NCBI RefSeq assembly: GCF_003992595.1
Contig: NZ_RZNA01000040.1
Location: forward strand, 310,001-374,000
Reading direction: 5' to 3'
Length of the DNA stretch: 64,000 bases
From: Flagellimonas oceanensis
Lineage (GTDB): Bacteria > Bacteroidota > Bacteroidia > Flavobacteriales > Flavobacteriaceae
Both the position numbers and the translations under genes were made by a program. Below, piece after piece: positions 16,796 to 29,230 of the stretch (its first letter is position 1; the number at the start of each line of letters is the position of its first letter). The notes below the pieces were generated by a model that did not search any database, was not told where the DNA came from, and saw only the letters and a program-made list of their open reading frames with translations.

Positions 16796-18202
16796 TTATA
16801 AGGAAGTGTATAGGTTGGCGAAGCCATCGACCACCATACTGTCTTTGGTGATAACACACTTGTTGAGTCCGTCAATAATCATGGCCATTTGTAATTCTTT
16901 GAAGTCCTCCCCGTAAAACTGCCTGTTCGTGTCCAATTTGTAATCCTTCATCAACTTCTGCCATTTTGGATAGCTGGTCCTTAAATTGATGCCTACAAAG
17001 TTGTAGTGGGGATATTTCTCCTCTAAAGAGGTAATATGCCTATTGATGTTTTTGAAATGATTTTCTTGGTCTGCGGTCCAAAAATAGAAAACCGTATTCT
17101 TTTTGCTATTGGTCAGGTCTTTTAGGGAAATCGCTTCGTTATTGAAATTCTTGACGGCAATATTGGGAACCGTGTTGTTGGGCTGTAAGTTTTTTATCCC
17201 TGTATAGAGAAGGTCAATTTCTTCTTTGTGTTCCTCGTTGGTGGATAGGGATTTGAATTTGTCAATAAAAACCGTTGCCTCTTCGCTCGGGGTGTGTTCC
17301 ACCAATAAGTAGTCCATCGCAACATTCCTGAACAAGATGTTTCTTAGTTCGGGCTGCTTTACAATACTGTCCACTAAAGTGAGTTTGTGATTATTGAAGT
17401 GCAAACGGTCACTGATGGGCTTTTTATCAGTACTGCAATTTTCCAAACATGTCATGTAGGATATGTTGCCAAAGTGCCATTTCATATAATCAAAATAAGG
17501 TCTGAAATAGGTCAGGTCCTTATTGTTTAGATCTATGTTTTTGCGATATCCATAAAAATCCTTGCCAAGTTCATGAATAGTTTCTTCTCCAGTCTTCTTC
17601 TTATGGTAAAAGGGATATTTCTCCTTGCTGATGTATGAGTGGTAATCAATAAAAGCCTCAGCCATACCCAGGGAATTGATGGAAAGCACATTGTCTGCTT
17701 CCAAATCCTTTAGAAGTTTGACCTTTATGGCACGCAAGGAATCTGTCTTTTTGCTGAATTCTTCCGGTCGCAATGGATAATAACTTCTGACCAAATCCTC
17801 TTCCTTTTCATAAGCTAGGAACATTTCGGTCATAAAGTTGTTGATTTCACTTCCTTTGCCAGAGTAAACCAATGATTCATCAAACTCCACAGTGTTCAAT
17901 CTCGCCAATAAACTATCTCCCTTTTCGAGATATATGTATTGGTATTGTGGTGTATGGTTGAAGTGATAGAGTCCCCCTTCAATATTGTCCAGTTGAAAGG
18001 AAAAGTGATTTTGATTGTCCAACTTTACGGAATCCACATACGTGTCATTATGGTAGAGCACGACAAAGTCACTTGTGGGATTAACGATTTCACCGCCAAA
18101 AAATATTGAAGAACCGTTTTCCGAGGAATCGGAACACGATACAAAAGTGGACAATAAGGAGAGGCCTAGTAAAAATCTTACCATATATAGGAAGCGATTC
18201 AT
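16796..18202 (-). CDS. TlpA-like lipoprotein without the CxxC active site
   Basis: 468 residues from the ATG at 18202 (MNRFLYMVRFLLGLSLLSTF, lipobox FVSC). An upstream TTG is less likely. The N-terminal beta-rich part (GGEIVNPTSDFVVLYHNDTY) looks like the DUF4369-type domain seen on Bacteroidota TlpA proteins, followed by a helical middle. The last 130 residues have a thioredoxin fold (KKNTVFYFWTADQENHFKNI), but the redox motif WCxxC is replaced by WTADQ. It cannot be a classical disulfide reductase and may be a binding or scaffold version. Cysteines remain in TCLENCSTDK near residue 225. Confidence 0.8.
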   Translation of the reverse strand: MNRFLYMVRFLLGLSLLSTFVSCSDSSENGSSIFFGGEIVNPTSDFVVLYHNDTYVDSVKLDNQNHFSFQLDNIEGGLYHFNHTPQYQYIYLEKGDSLLARLNTVEFDESLVYSGKGSEINNFMTEMFLAYEKEEDLVRSYYPLRPEEFSKKTDSLRAIKVKLLKDLEADNVLSINSLGMAEAFIDYHSYISKEKYPFYHKKKTGEETIHELGKDFYGYRKNIDLNNKDLTYFRPYFDYMKWHFGNISYMTCLENCSTDKKPISDRLHFNNHKLTLVDSIVKQPELRNILFRNVAMDYLLVEHTPSEEATVFIDKFKSLSTNEEHKEEIDLLYTGIKNLQPNNTVPNIAVKNFNNEAISLKDLTNSKKNTVFYFWTADQENHFKNINRHITSLEEKYPHYNFVGINLRTSYPKWQKLMKDYKLDTNRQFYGEDFKELQMAMIIDGLNKCVITKDSMVVDGFANLYTSL

Positions 18203-18303
18203 TAGTCTCTCAAAAGTAAGCAACCCAAGAAGCTAAACTTGTTAAGGGCTAGTTAAATGTTGTTAAACGGTGATTTTTCATCGTTTAAATATGCTCATTT
18301 AAA

Positions 18304-18335
18304 TTAGAATTACGATTTCTATTTAGCTACTTTTG
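18304..18335 (+). promoter_or_regulatory. Promoter of the ABC-F gene
   Basis: Perfect -7 box TACTTTTG at 18328-18335, with TTAG (one base off TTTG) at 18304-18307, 20 bases upstream. The ATG is 20 bases downstream of the box. Confidence 0.65.
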
Positions 18336-18346
18336 CAAAAAAATAA

Positions 18347-20700
<2,354 letters not shown>

Positions 20701-20914
20701 GCTGTTTTTTTAGTAATCCACTCAAATTTAATGATTTGAATTTTCGATACTGACAATTGTCATAAAAACACAATGTTAAGTTTATGTTAAATGGAATTTT
20801 GAAGGAATAAAATAGCTCGAATGTCATCAAAAAAGATGTATCTTATCGACGTTTTTGGTAGTTAATCGTATAATCATACTAAAAAGAACAAGCCCTAAAA
20901 TTTAGACCAACCTC

Positions 20915-21442
20915 ATGAATACCCCCGCAACCAGACTATTGCTCGGCCTTTGCTTGGCTTTTTCAATTTGTACCACTGCCCAAAACACTTCCAATGCACT
21001 TTCATACACCAGTAGATTGGATAATCACAAAATTCTTTTAAGTGCGGTAAATGCAACCGAATTAGGTGCATTGCTTCAAAAATCAGGGCCATTCACCATT
21101 TTCGCACCTTCTGATGCCGCTTTTGAAAAATTCTCGAACAATAAAATCGCGGAACTTATCAATTCAGAGGATAAGAGGGCTTTAAAATCCTTGTTGTCCT
21201 ATCATATCGTAGCAGGTCAATTGACAGCTTCACGTATGCTCCGTGCCATAGGCAATGGTAACGGAACAGCAAGTTTTACCACCGTACAGGGTAAAAAATT
21301 AACCGCACATTTGGATGGTTACGACATTGTACTTACGGATCCCGTAGGCAATACAGCAAGAATTACCACAGCCGACCTTAATCTTGAAAATGAAGGGGTG
21401 GTTCACGAGATAGACAGTGTTATTCTGCCTGCCCGAATGTGA
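20915..21442 (+). CDS. Exported fasciclin-domain protein
   Basis: 175 residues: a signal peptide (MNTPATRLLLGLCLAFSICT, cleavage likely after TTAQ) and one FAS1 domain (about 38-172) with both conserved boxes: GPFTIFAPSDAAFEKF and LLSYHIVAGQLTASRM. The ending EGVVHEIDSVILP is the standard C-terminal FAS1 strand. FAS1 proteins mediate adhesion or act as periplasmic binding modules; no specific role is readable. It is monocistronic; its stop codon abuts the pheT stop codon of the opposite strand with no gap. Confidence 0.9.
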   Translation: MNTPATRLLLGLCLAFSICTTAQNTSNALSYTSRLDNHKILLSAVNATELGALLQKSGPFTIFAPSDAAFEKFSNNKIAELINSEDKRALKSLLSYHIVAGQLTASRMLRAIGNGNGTASFTTVQGKKLTAHLDGYDIVLTDPVGNTARITTADLNLENEGVVHEIDSVILPARM

Positions 21443-23854
21443 TTAGCGAAGTTCCGCTCCCAATTCCTTTTGATACTGGGCCAATAGTTTACCCATTATT
21501 TTATCGATTTGCCTGTCAGTCAAGGTTTTCTTTTCGTCCATCAAGGTAAAGCTTACCGCATAGGATTTTTTGCCGTCAGGCAGGTTGTCGCCTGTGTACA
21601 CATCGAACAGGTTTACCTTTTTAAGCAACTTTTTTTCTGTGCTCCAAGCGATATCGTACACTTTTTGGAAAGAGACCGACTCGTCCAGCAATAGGGCAAA
21701 GTCCCTGGTTACTTCCGGGAATTTCGGAATCTCCTTGAAAACTACGTTTTGTGTGCTCACGGATTCCAAAATGACATCCCAGTTCAAATCGGCATAGAAC
21801 ACCTCTTGCTTAATGTCGAATCGCTTAAGGGCAGCCTTGCCGACCAAGCCAATCGACACCAAAACGTTGTCGTTTTTCACATAGGAAACCCCTTCGGCAT
21901 AATCTGAATCAGATAATGGCTTTGTGTCAATGTCTCGAAGCCCCAAGCGTTCAAAAACATTGTCAACAATACCTTTTAGATAGAAAAATTCAGATTTTTT
22001 GGAGGCAACGGCCCAACTGTTCTGTTTACGGTCACCAGAGATAAATATAGCCAAATGCTGATTTTCCTGATGCTCTCCGTCCACTTTGTGGTAGGTCTTT
22101 CCGAACTCGAACAGCTTCAGGTCGGTTTTTTGCCTATTGTGGTTGTAGCTCACTGTTTGCAAACCAGAATGAAGCATGGAGGTCCGTAGCACTGATAAAT
22201 CCGAACTCAAGGGGTTCATCATTTGAACAGCGCTATCATCATCCGAAGTAATGTCAGATGAAACCAAACTGTTGGTCATTATTTCGTAAAAACCTTTGGA
22301 TGCCAACATACTTCCGACCACGTCTTGAATTCTGTAATTCTCAAAGCGTGATGTTTTTGCAATGGAAGCGTTCAACTTTTCCTTGAAGTCAATGTTGTTG
22401 TAACCGTAGACCCTTAAAATCTCCTCGATCACATCAACTTCTCGGGTAACATCGACCCTATACGTGGGAATGGTCAATCCAAGACCGGATTCCGTTACGT
22501 TGTTGATTCTGATTTCCAAAGAGGAAAGAATGGATTTGATGGTATCCCGCGGTATTTCCTGACCAATCAAGGAATTGATTTTGCTAAAAGTCAAGAATAC
22601 CTGTCTTTCTTGTGGTTTTTTCGGGTAAAGATCAGCGATTTCAGAAGTGATATAGCCTCCTGCAATCTCCCTGATCAAAAGAGCCGCCCTTTTAAGGGCG
22701 TATTTCGTCATGTTGATGTCGATACCTCTCTCAAACCTGAATGATGCATCGGTGTTCAAACCATGCCTTTTGGCCGTTTTTCTTATGGAAACAGGGTCAA
22801 AATAGGCACTTTCCAAAAATATGGAGGTGGTGTGTTCTGTAACTCCTGAGTGAAGTCCACCAAAGACTCCGGCAATGCACATGGGACTGTTTGCGTCACA
22901 AATCATCAAATCATCTTCATGCAACTCACGTTCCACTTCGTCCAATGTGGTGAACTTGGTTCCGGCGGGCAGAGTTTTCACCTCAACTTTGCTCCCTTTT
23001 ATCTTGGAGGCATCAAAAGCGTGCAAGGGCTGACCCAATTCGTGAAGTACGTAGTTAGTCACATCCACGATGTTGTTTATCGGGGCCAATCCAATCGCCT
23101 TCAATCTATTTTTCAGCCAATCTGGGGAATCCTGCACCACAAGGTTGCTAATGGTAACCCCGCAATATCTTGGTGCAAGATCACTCTCCATAACCTCCAC
23201 ATCGACCTTCAACGAGCGATTGTCAATGGAAAAGTTACTTACGGAAGGAGTGACCAATTCCTTTTGTATCTCTTTTTGTTCCAACCCTGCCTTGAGGTCG
23301 CGTGCCACACCAAAATGACTCATCGCATCCGCTCGGTTAGGGGTAAGACCTATTTCAAAAACTTCGTCATTCTCAACGTCAAAGACCTTGGAACAGGGAG
23401 TGCCCGGAACCAACTCTTCATTGAGTACCATAATGCCGTCGTGACTTTCGCCAACCCCGATTTCATCTTCTGCACAGATCATACCTTGGCTCACTTCTCC
23501 ACGGATTTTCCCTTTTTTGATCATCCAGGCTTCCCCTTCTTTGGTGTATAGGGTAGTGCCAACAGTGGCTACGGGTACTTTTTGGCCTGCTGCCACATTG
23601 GGCGCGCCACAAACAATCTGTAAAGGAGCTTCTTGCCCTACATCAACAGTGGTTAACTTCAATCTATCGGCATTTGGGTGTTTGTCGCAAGTGAGCACGT
23701 GTCCGACCACGATACCCTTTAATCCACCCTTAACTGATTCAAATTGTGATATACCCTCAACTTCCAGACCTAAATCTGTTAAAAGCTCGCCAGTTTTTTG
23801 AGCATCCCAATCAATTTGCAAAAATTGCTTCAACCAGTTGTAAGAAATCTTCAT
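21443..23854 (-). CDS. pheT: Phenylalanyl-tRNA synthetase beta subunit
   Basis: 803 residues, full length. The N-terminal tRNA-binding OB domain (about 40-150: VVGHVLTCDKHPNADRLKLT) is followed by the B3/4 editing region, the B5 domain (about 405-475), the catalytic-like core (about 480-690), and the ferredoxin-fold anticodon-binding domain at the end (FKEIPKFPEVTRDFALLLDE). It works as an alpha2-beta2 tetramer; pheS is not in this window, so the subunits are encoded apart. A very good promoter lies 20 bases upstream, giving a short leader of about 16 bases. Confidence 0.97.
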   Translation of the reverse strand: MKISYNWLKQFLQIDWDAQKTGELLTDLGLEVEGISQFESVKGGLKGIVVGHVLTCDKHPNADRLKLTTVDVGQEAPLQIVCGAPNVAAGQKVPVATVGTTLYTKEGEAWMIKKGKIRGEVSQGMICAEDEIGVGESHDGIMVLNEELVPGTPCSKVFDVENDEVFEIGLTPNRADAMSHFGVARDLKAGLEQKEIQKELVTPSVSNFSIDNRSLKVDVEVMESDLAPRYCGVTISNLVVQDSPDWLKNRLKAIGLAPINNIVDVTNYVLHELGQPLHAFDASKIKGSKVEVKTLPAGTKFTTLDEVERELHEDDLMICDANSPMCIAGVFGGLHSGVTEHTTSIFLESAYFDPVSIRKTAKRHGLNTDASFRFERGIDINMTKYALKRAALLIREIAGGYITSEIADLYPKKPQERQVFLTFSKINSLIGQEIPRDTIKSILSSLEIRINNVTESGLGLTIPTYRVDVTREVDVIEEILRVYGYNNIDFKEKLNASIAKTSRFENYRIQDVVGSMLASKGFYEIMTNSLVSSDITSDDDSAVQMMNPLSSDLSVLRTSMLHSGLQTVSYNHNRQKTDLKLFEFGKTYHKVDGEHQENQHLAIFISGDRKQNSWAVASKKSEFFYLKGIVDNVFERLGLRDIDTKPLSDSDYAEGVSYVKNDNVLVSIGLVGKAALKRFDIKQEVFYADLNWDVILESVSTQNVVFKEIPKFPEVTRDFALLLDESVSFQKVYDIAWSTEKKLLKKVNLFDVYTGDNLPDGKKSYAVSFTLMDEKKTLTDRQIDKIMGKLLAQYQKELGAELR

Positions 23855-23873
23855 ACCCCATTTTTAGAGGGCA

Positions 23874-23904
23874 CAAATATATAACAATAGGGTAACAGAT
23901 TCAA
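23874..23904 (-). promoter_or_regulatory. Promoter of pheT
   Basis: On the minus strand, TTG at 23902-23904 and a perfect -7 box TATATTTG at 23874-23881, with a 20-base spacer. The start codon follows about 20 bases after the box. Confidence 0.75.
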
Positions 23905-23983
23905 CGATAATAATGACCTTAAATCGTAAGGAGTGTTTTGTTTTAAAACCAATTTCCTACATTTAAGTAAAATCTTTTGATTC

Positions 23984-25231
23984 ATGAATAAAATAGGCGC
24001 AGCAATAGTAGGGCTTTTGGTCATATTTACTTCTTGTAAAAAAGAAGAAAAAATTGAACTCAAGAAGGGTCATTGGTTGGGGACCATGGAAGTTTCCGAA
24101 TCACAACAATTGCCTTTTGAGTTCATAATCAACCAGAACGAAGAGGGCGGGTATGTGATGCAGGTCTATAATGCAGAGGAAGTTGTTACCATAGATGAGT
24201 TTACCTTCAATGGGGATTCCATCGATATTCGAATGCCCATATTTGAAGGTCATATTGCCGGGACCTATACCGCTACTGAAATCACTGGTCAATTCATTGA
24301 AGAGGGTAAAGAGCGCAGTGTTCCTTTTAGAGCTGTCCAAGGGAAGTTGGATCGTTTTGAAGCCAAAGAACCGGCTGCAGTGAACCTATCGGGTATTTGG
24401 GAGACCTATTTCCATATCAATACGGCGGATGAATATCCTGCAAAAGGTATTTTTATGCAGAATGGAAACAATGTCAAAGGAACTTTTAGAACCAAGACAG
24501 GGGATTACCGCTATCTGGAAGGCGTTGTCACGGGGGATAGCATGAAGCTGTCCGCTTTTGATGGTTCGCACGTATTCCTTTTTTTGGCCCAAGTGACCGA
24601 TAGTACCTTAAACGGAAAATTTTATTCAGGAAAGCATGCGGTTCAAGAATTCATGGGTGCGCGGAACGAGGCTTTTGAACTTCCCGATTCCGATGGACTT
24701 ACCTATTTGCGCGAAGGTTACGATAAATTTGATTTCTCTTTTCCAAATTCTGATGGGAAGATGGTGGATTTGGACGACCCAATGTTCGAGGATAAGGCGG
24801 TTCTTGTACAGATTATGGGTACTTGGTGTACCAATTGCTTGGACGAAACACGGTTTTACGTGGATTTCATCAAAAATAACCCAGACTTAGACCTTCAGTT
24901 TGTTGGGTTGGCCTTTGAATATGCAAAGACCGAGGAAAAAGCTTTTGAAGGAATCAAAAGGCTCAAGGAGCGCGAAGAAGTGCCCTATCCGATTCTTTTG
25001 GCTCAGTATGGCACATCCAACAAGCAAAAGGCCAATGAAAAACTACCGATGCTGAACCATATTCTTTCTTATCCCACGACCATCTATATTGATAAAGCTG
25101 GAGAAGTTCACAAAATCCATACGGGTTTCAACGGACCGGCAACAGGCCAAAAATTTGTTGAATTCAAGGAAGAGTTCCATAGGACCATTGATGAAATGAC
25201 CAAGGGAGAAGTATTGGAAAGTGAAGGTTGA
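23984..25231 (+). CDS. TlpA-family thiol-disulfide oxidoreductase, lipoprotein
   Basis: 415 residues. Signal peptide with lipobox (IFTSCKKEEK, Cys 18). A lipocalin-like or beta-rich region fills the first 240 residues (GHWLGTMEVSESQQLPFEF; VNLSGIWETYFHINTADEYP), seemingly two copies of a similar barrel. The last 165 residues are a thioredoxin domain with the redox pair in MGTWCTNCLDETRFY near residue 283 and the cis-Pro strand LSYPTTIYIDKAGEVHKIH. It is anchored in the envelope and probably reduces disulfides. Its end converges on leuB with one base between the stops. Confidence 0.88.
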   Translation: MNKIGAAIVGLLVIFTSCKKEEKIELKKGHWLGTMEVSESQQLPFEFIINQNEEGGYVMQVYNAEEVVTIDEFTFNGDSIDIRMPIFEGHIAGTYTATEITGQFIEEGKERSVPFRAVQGKLDRFEAKEPAAVNLSGIWETYFHINTADEYPAKGIFMQNGNNVKGTFRTKTGDYRYLEGVVTGDSMKLSAFDGSHVFLFLAQVTDSTLNGKFYSGKHAVQEFMGARNEAFELPDSDGLTYLREGYDKFDFSFPNSDGKMVDLDDPMFEDKAVLVQIMGTWCTNCLDETRFYVDFIKNNPDLDLQFVGLAFEYAKTEEKAFEGIKRLKEREEVPYPILLAQYGTSNKQKANEKLPMLNHILSYPTTIYIDKAGEVHKIHTGFNGPATGQKFVEFKEEFHRTIDEMTKGEVLESEG

Positions 25232-25232
25232 T

Positions 25233-26351
25233 TTAGATGATGGTTGACTTGCCCAAATCGATGTTCTCATCGTTCATGAGAGTATCATCTTCGATATCCA
25301 CAATGTTGTGGGCTATAAAGTCCCCAACTTGATTGGTTCCGTACTGACTGTTTTCCTTTAAATCTGGAGTGACAATTCCTTTTTTCAGGGATTTATCCAC
25401 CGCTTTTTTAACGGCCCAAGCTTCTTCGGCCAGTCCAAAATGCTCCAACAGCATAGCTGCGGATAGAATCGATGCAATCGGGTTGGCAATATCTTTGCCC
25501 TTAGCTTGAGGATAGGAGCCGTGAATAGGCTCAAACATTGCGTTTTCATCGCCCACCGAGGCGGAAGCCAATAAACCAATGGAACCACCGATAACACTGC
25601 CTTCATCGGAAATAATGTCGCCGAACATATTTTCGGTCAAAATAACATCAAACTGTTTGGGGTCGAGTATGATTTGCATTGCGGCATTGTCCACAAACAT
25701 AAAGTCCAAGTCAACTTCGGGATAGCTTTCCCCGATTTTCGTAACCACCTTGCGCCAAAGTCTAGAAGATTCCAGCACATTGGCCTTGTCAATCAAAGTA
25801 AGCTTCTTTTTTCTGACTTTTGCGGCTTTGAACGCCAAATGTGCTATTCGGCTTATCTCATCCTCGGTGTATTCGCAAAGATCGGAAGCTTTGGTGCCTT
25901 CCTCGTTCAATTTTTTCTCTCCGAAATATATGCCGCCCGTAAGTTCACGGTAGATGACAAAATCAGTACCGTTGATTACGTTTTTTTTCAAAGGGGATTT
26001 ATCCAACAAAGTTGGATGGGAAAGAACGGGTCTGATGTTTGCAAACAAGCCCAATTCTTTTCGTAATTGTAACAAACCTTGTTCGGGTCGCACTTTTGCG
26101 TCAGGGTCATTATCATATTTAGGGTCGCCAATGGCTCCGAAAAGTACGGCGTCCGACTCTTTGCATAATTTTAGTGTGGCATCGGGTAGGGGAGTTCCCT
26201 TTTTGTCGATGGCAATGGCACCAACAGGAGCTTCTTTAAAAATAAAATGCTGATTGAAGGTTTCTTCCACAGCCTCCAAACATTTTACTGCCTGGGCCAA
26301 CACTTCGGGTCCTACACCATCCCCAGGAAGTAATGCAATTTTCAATGCCAT
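25233..26351 (-). CDS. leuB: 3-isopropylmalate dehydrogenase
   Basis: 372 residues, family length. MALKIALLPGDGVGPEVLAQ, the GAIGDPKYDN and VRPEQGLLQLRKEL loops, YRELTGGIYFGEK and the metal-binding DNAAMQ/ENMFGDIISDEGS motifs are all present. NAD-dependent oxidative decarboxylation of 3-isopropylmalate is the third step of leucine synthesis. It follows leuA by 14 bases in the same operon; leuC and leuD are not in the window. Confidence 0.97.
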   Translation of the reverse strand: MALKIALLPGDGVGPEVLAQAVKCLEAVEETFNQHFIFKEAPVGAIAIDKKGTPLPDATLKLCKESDAVLFGAIGDPKYDNDPDAKVRPEQGLLQLRKELGLFANIRPVLSHPTLLDKSPLKKNVINGTDFVIYRELTGGIYFGEKKLNEEGTKASDLCEYTEDEISRIAHLAFKAAKVRKKKLTLIDKANVLESSRLWRKVVTKIGESYPEVDLDFMFVDNAAMQIILDPKQFDVILTENMFGDIISDEGSVIGGSIGLLASASVGDENAMFEPIHGSYPQAKGKDIANPIASILSAAMLLEHFGLAEEAWAVKKAVDKSLKKGIVTPDLKENSQYGTNQVGDFIAHNIVDIEDDTLMNDENIDLGKSTII

Positions 26352-26365
26352 AAAATAACCGTGAT

Positions 26366-27538
26366 TTAAGCTAGGCTTTTCATTCCGATATTGCTGGTCT
26401 CAACAATTTCGTGAATATCCTCGTCCATGATTTCTTTTTTCACATCGGCGTACTTCAAGAAGTTTTCGTAAACCGTATCCAATTGAAGTTTTGTGAGTTC
26501 GTACCCAACATTTTTGGCTCGGTAGGCCAAAGCGGCACGCCCACTTCGTGCAGTTAATACAATGGAGGATTCGCTTACCCCAACATCTTTTGGGTCTATG
26601 ATTTCATAGGTTTCACGACGCTTGATTACCCCATCTTGGTGAATTCCGGAACTATGGGCAAACGCATTGGAACCTACGATAGCTTTATTGGGCTGCACAG
26701 GCATTCCCATTTTTTGAGAAACCATGGTACTGGTATCCCAAAGTAATTGGCTGTTGATGTTGGTATCCAAGTTTAAGTGCGGATGTTGTCTCATGATCAT
26801 TACCACTTCTTCCAAAGAAGTGTTTCCAGCTCGTTCGCCGATACCGTTGATGGTACATTCGATTTGTCGAGCTCCATTGGCAACACCTGCGATGGAATTG
26901 GCAGTGGCCAAACCTAAATCATTATGGCAGTGACAGGATAGGATAGCTTTATCGATGCCTTTTACATTTTCTTTCAAGTATTTCATCTTGGCACCGTACT
27001 CTTCGGGCAAGCAATAGCCTGTTGTATCTGGAATGTTCAGCACTGTTGCTCCGACTTTGATTACCTCTTCACAGATTCGAGCTAAAAATTCATTGTCGGT
27101 ACGGCCTGCATCCTCAGCATAGAATTCCACATCTTCCACAAAGGTTTTGGCGTAGGCCACAGCTGCTACGGCACGCTCAATAATCTTATCTTGGGTAGAA
27201 TTGAATTTGTATTTGATATGCGATTCGGAAGTTCCGATTCCCGTATGTATTCGTGGTTTTTTGGCATCCTTAATGGCTTCTGCGGCCACTTCAATGTCTT
27301 TCTTCACGGCGCGGGTCAATCCACAGACCGTTGCATTTTTGACCAATTTGGCGATTTCGTTTACGGACTTAAAATCACCGGGGCTAGATATGGGGAACCC
27401 TGCCTCGATTACATCAACTCCCAATTGATCTAATCGTTCGGCAATGATTAATTTTTGTTCGGTATCCAGTTTGCAACCAGGTACCTGTTCTCCATCTCTT
27501 AGTGTTGTGTCAAAAATTTCTACCTTATCTTTACCCAT
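26366..27538 (-). CDS. leuA: 2-isopropylmalate synthase, short form
   Basis: 390 residues. The HMGL-like TIM barrel begins [18 protein letters not shown]; the metal and active-site motif [19 protein letters not shown] lies near residue 205 and [13 protein letters not shown] near 235, and [12 protein letters not shown] is present. The usual LeuA C-terminal allosteric dimer domain (about 120 residues) is absent, so leucine feedback through that domain should be missing. Related re-citrate or homocitrate synthases share the fold, but adjacency to leuB supports LeuA. Upstream, TATTTTCG near 27565 is one base off the -7 consensus. Confidence 0.9.
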   Translation of the reverse strand: MGKDKVEIFDTTLRDGEQVPGCKLDTEQKLIIAERLDQLGVDVIEAGFPISSPGDFKSVNEIAKLVKNATVCGLTRAVKKDIEVAAEAIKDAKKPRIHTGIGTSESHIKYKFNSTQDKIIERAVAAVAYAKTFVEDVEFYAEDAGRTDNEFLARICEEVIKVGATVLNIPDTTGYCLPEEYGAKMKYLKENVKGIDKAILSCHCHNDLGLATANSIAGVANGARQIECTINGIGERAGNTSLEEVVMIMRQHPHLNLDTNINSQLLWDTSTMVSQKMGMPVQPNKAIVGSNAFAHSSGIHQDGVIKRRETYEIIDPKDVGVSESSIVLTARSGRAALAYRAKNVGYELTKLQLDTVYENFLKYADVKKEIMDEDIHEIVETSNIGMKSLA

Positions 27539-27685
27539 TATTTCAACCTGTTTTTTTCTATGACTTACGAAAATAGGGAAGGTAGGCTGAAGAGGAAAAG
27601 CGACTCTGGTAACGTTACAACGTTTAATTGCTTTTTGATAGAACTAAATAACTGAAAAACAATTGTTTAAACAATATTTTTTACG

Positions 27686-29230
27686 ATGACAAATGCCCAT
27701 AAGGATGCTTTGTTTGTACTGGTAAAATCGCTGTCCAAGTCCGAAAAACGTCAATTTAAGCTCTATGTTGGTCGTTTGGGGGTCAATACGGATGCCAAGT
27801 TTTTGGCACTTTTCAACCTCTTGGATAAGATGCGGAAGTACGATGAGAAGCAGATTTTGGATAGCGGCATCGTCAAAAAATCCCAGCTTTCCAACCTCAA
27901 GGCGCACTTGTACAAGCAGATTTTGGTAAGTCTCAGGCTGAACCCAGTGAATCAAAATGTACGTATTCAAATCAGGGAGCAACTCGATTTTGCCACCATT
28001 CTCTATCAAAAAGGGCTGTATAAGCAAAGCTTGAAGATTTTGGAGAAAGCCAAAAGTTTCGCGATAGAGAACGAGGAAAAGAACGTGGCCTACGAAATCG
28101 TTGAGTTGGAGAAGGTTATCGAAACCCAGTATATTACCCGAAGTATACCTGATAGGGCTGATGAACTTGCCGTTGAGGCCAAGGAACTTTCTGCGCAAAA
28201 TGTGATGACAAGCAAGCTTTCCAATCTTTCGTTACAGTTGTATGGAATGATGTTGAAAGTTGGGTATGTGCGCAGTGATGAGGATTTGCAAAAAGTAAAA
28301 AACTACTTTGAAGAACATCTGCCAAAATACGATATTGAAAAGTTGGGTTTCCGTGAAAAATTATGGCTCTACAAAGCGCATTTATGGTATAGTCTTTTGA
28401 TTCAGGACTTTTTGTCAGCCTACAAATACGCCAGTAAATGGGTGGACCTGTTTTATGAGAACGACCATATGATTCCACTGAATCCCGTGTTCTTTTTAAA
28501 AGGTAACCACTATTTGTTGGAGTCACTTTTCTTTGTGAAATATGCCTCCCAGTTCAGGGAAACTTTGGAAAAGTTGGAAGAGCAGGTAAAGGATTCAAAG
28601 TTCCCTAAAAATGATAACATCAGTTCGCTAGCCTTTTTGTACATCAACACCAACAAGCTGAATCTTCATTTTCTGGAGGGCACTTTTGACAAAGGAATTT
28701 ATTTGGTCAACATCATCGAGTATGGCATCAAAAAACATCGACAGCAGATTGATGAACACCACATTATGCTGCTCTATTACAAAATCGCTTGTTTGTATTT
28801 TGGAAATGGGGACAACAAAAACTGTATTGCCTACCTGAAGAAAATCATTTCCAACAAAAAATTGAAGATGCGTGAAGATTTGATGTGTTTTGCGAGGGTG
28901 TTAAGCCTTGTTGCGCATTACGAAGCAGGAATGGATTATCATTTGGAAGTGCAGCTTAAAAGCACCTATAAGTTCTTGTTGAAAATGAACGATTTACATG
29001 AGGTGCAAAAGGAAATGATCAAGTTCCTACGGAATCTTGGGGACATCTACCCGACGGATCTAAAAGGTGAGTTCCAGAAATTGTACAACGAGCTAAAAAA
29101 GTACGAAAACCACCCCTACGAAAAACGGGCATTTTTGTATTTGGATATCCTCTCGTGGTTGGAAAGTCATCTGCAGAACAAACCTGTTTCCGAGATTATT
29201 AGGGAAAAAGCCTTGGCACTTACTCGCTAA
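27686..29230 (+). CDS. Conserved helical-repeat (TPR-like) protein of unknown function
   Basis: 514 residues, no signal peptide, predicted cytosolic and almost all alpha-helical. The start MTNAHKDALFVLVKSLSKSE, then KRQFKLYVG, resembles a Bacteroidota-wide family of unknown role. TPR-like pairs occur throughout, such as ILYQKGLYKQSLKILEKAKS near residue 108 and KIACLYFGNGDNKNCIAYLK near 370. A perfect 14-bp palindrome (ATTGTTTAAACAAT, 27662-27675) lies just before the ATG. Divergent from leuA. The 3' end overlaps the RluA gene by 11 bases in convergent orientation. Confidence 0.8.
   Translation: MTNAHKDALFVLVKSLSKSEKRQFKLYVGRLGVNTDAKFLALFNLLDKMRKYDEKQILDSGIVKKSQLSNLKAHLYKQILVSLRLNPVNQNVRIQIREQLDFATILYQKGLYKQSLKILEKAKSFAIENEEKNVAYEIVELEKVIETQYITRSIPDRADELAVEAKELSAQNVMTSKLSNLSLQLYGMMLKVGYVRSDEDLQKVKNYFEEHLPKYDIEKLGFREKLWLYKAHLWYSLLIQDFLSAYKYASKWVDLFYENDHMIPLNPVFFLKGNHYLLESLFFVKYASQFRETLEKLEEQVKDSKFPKNDNISSLAFLYINTNKLNLHFLEGTFDKGIYLVNIIEYGIKKHRQQIDEHHIMLLYYKIACLYFGNGDNKNCIAYLKKIISNKKLKMREDLMCFARVLSLVAHYEAGMDYHLEVQLKSTYKFLLKMNDLHEVQKEMIKFLRNLGDIYPTDLKGEFQKLYNELKKYENHPYEKRAFLYLDILSWLESHLQNKPVSEIIREKALALTR

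Noticed and set aside
22850..23551. Long plus-strand frame of 233 codons inside pheT
   Set aside because: Antisense shadow of a strongly conserved essential gene.
27539..27685. Leucine leader peptide or T-box before leuA
   Set aside because: No run of Leu codons and no T-box or terminator fold is visible.
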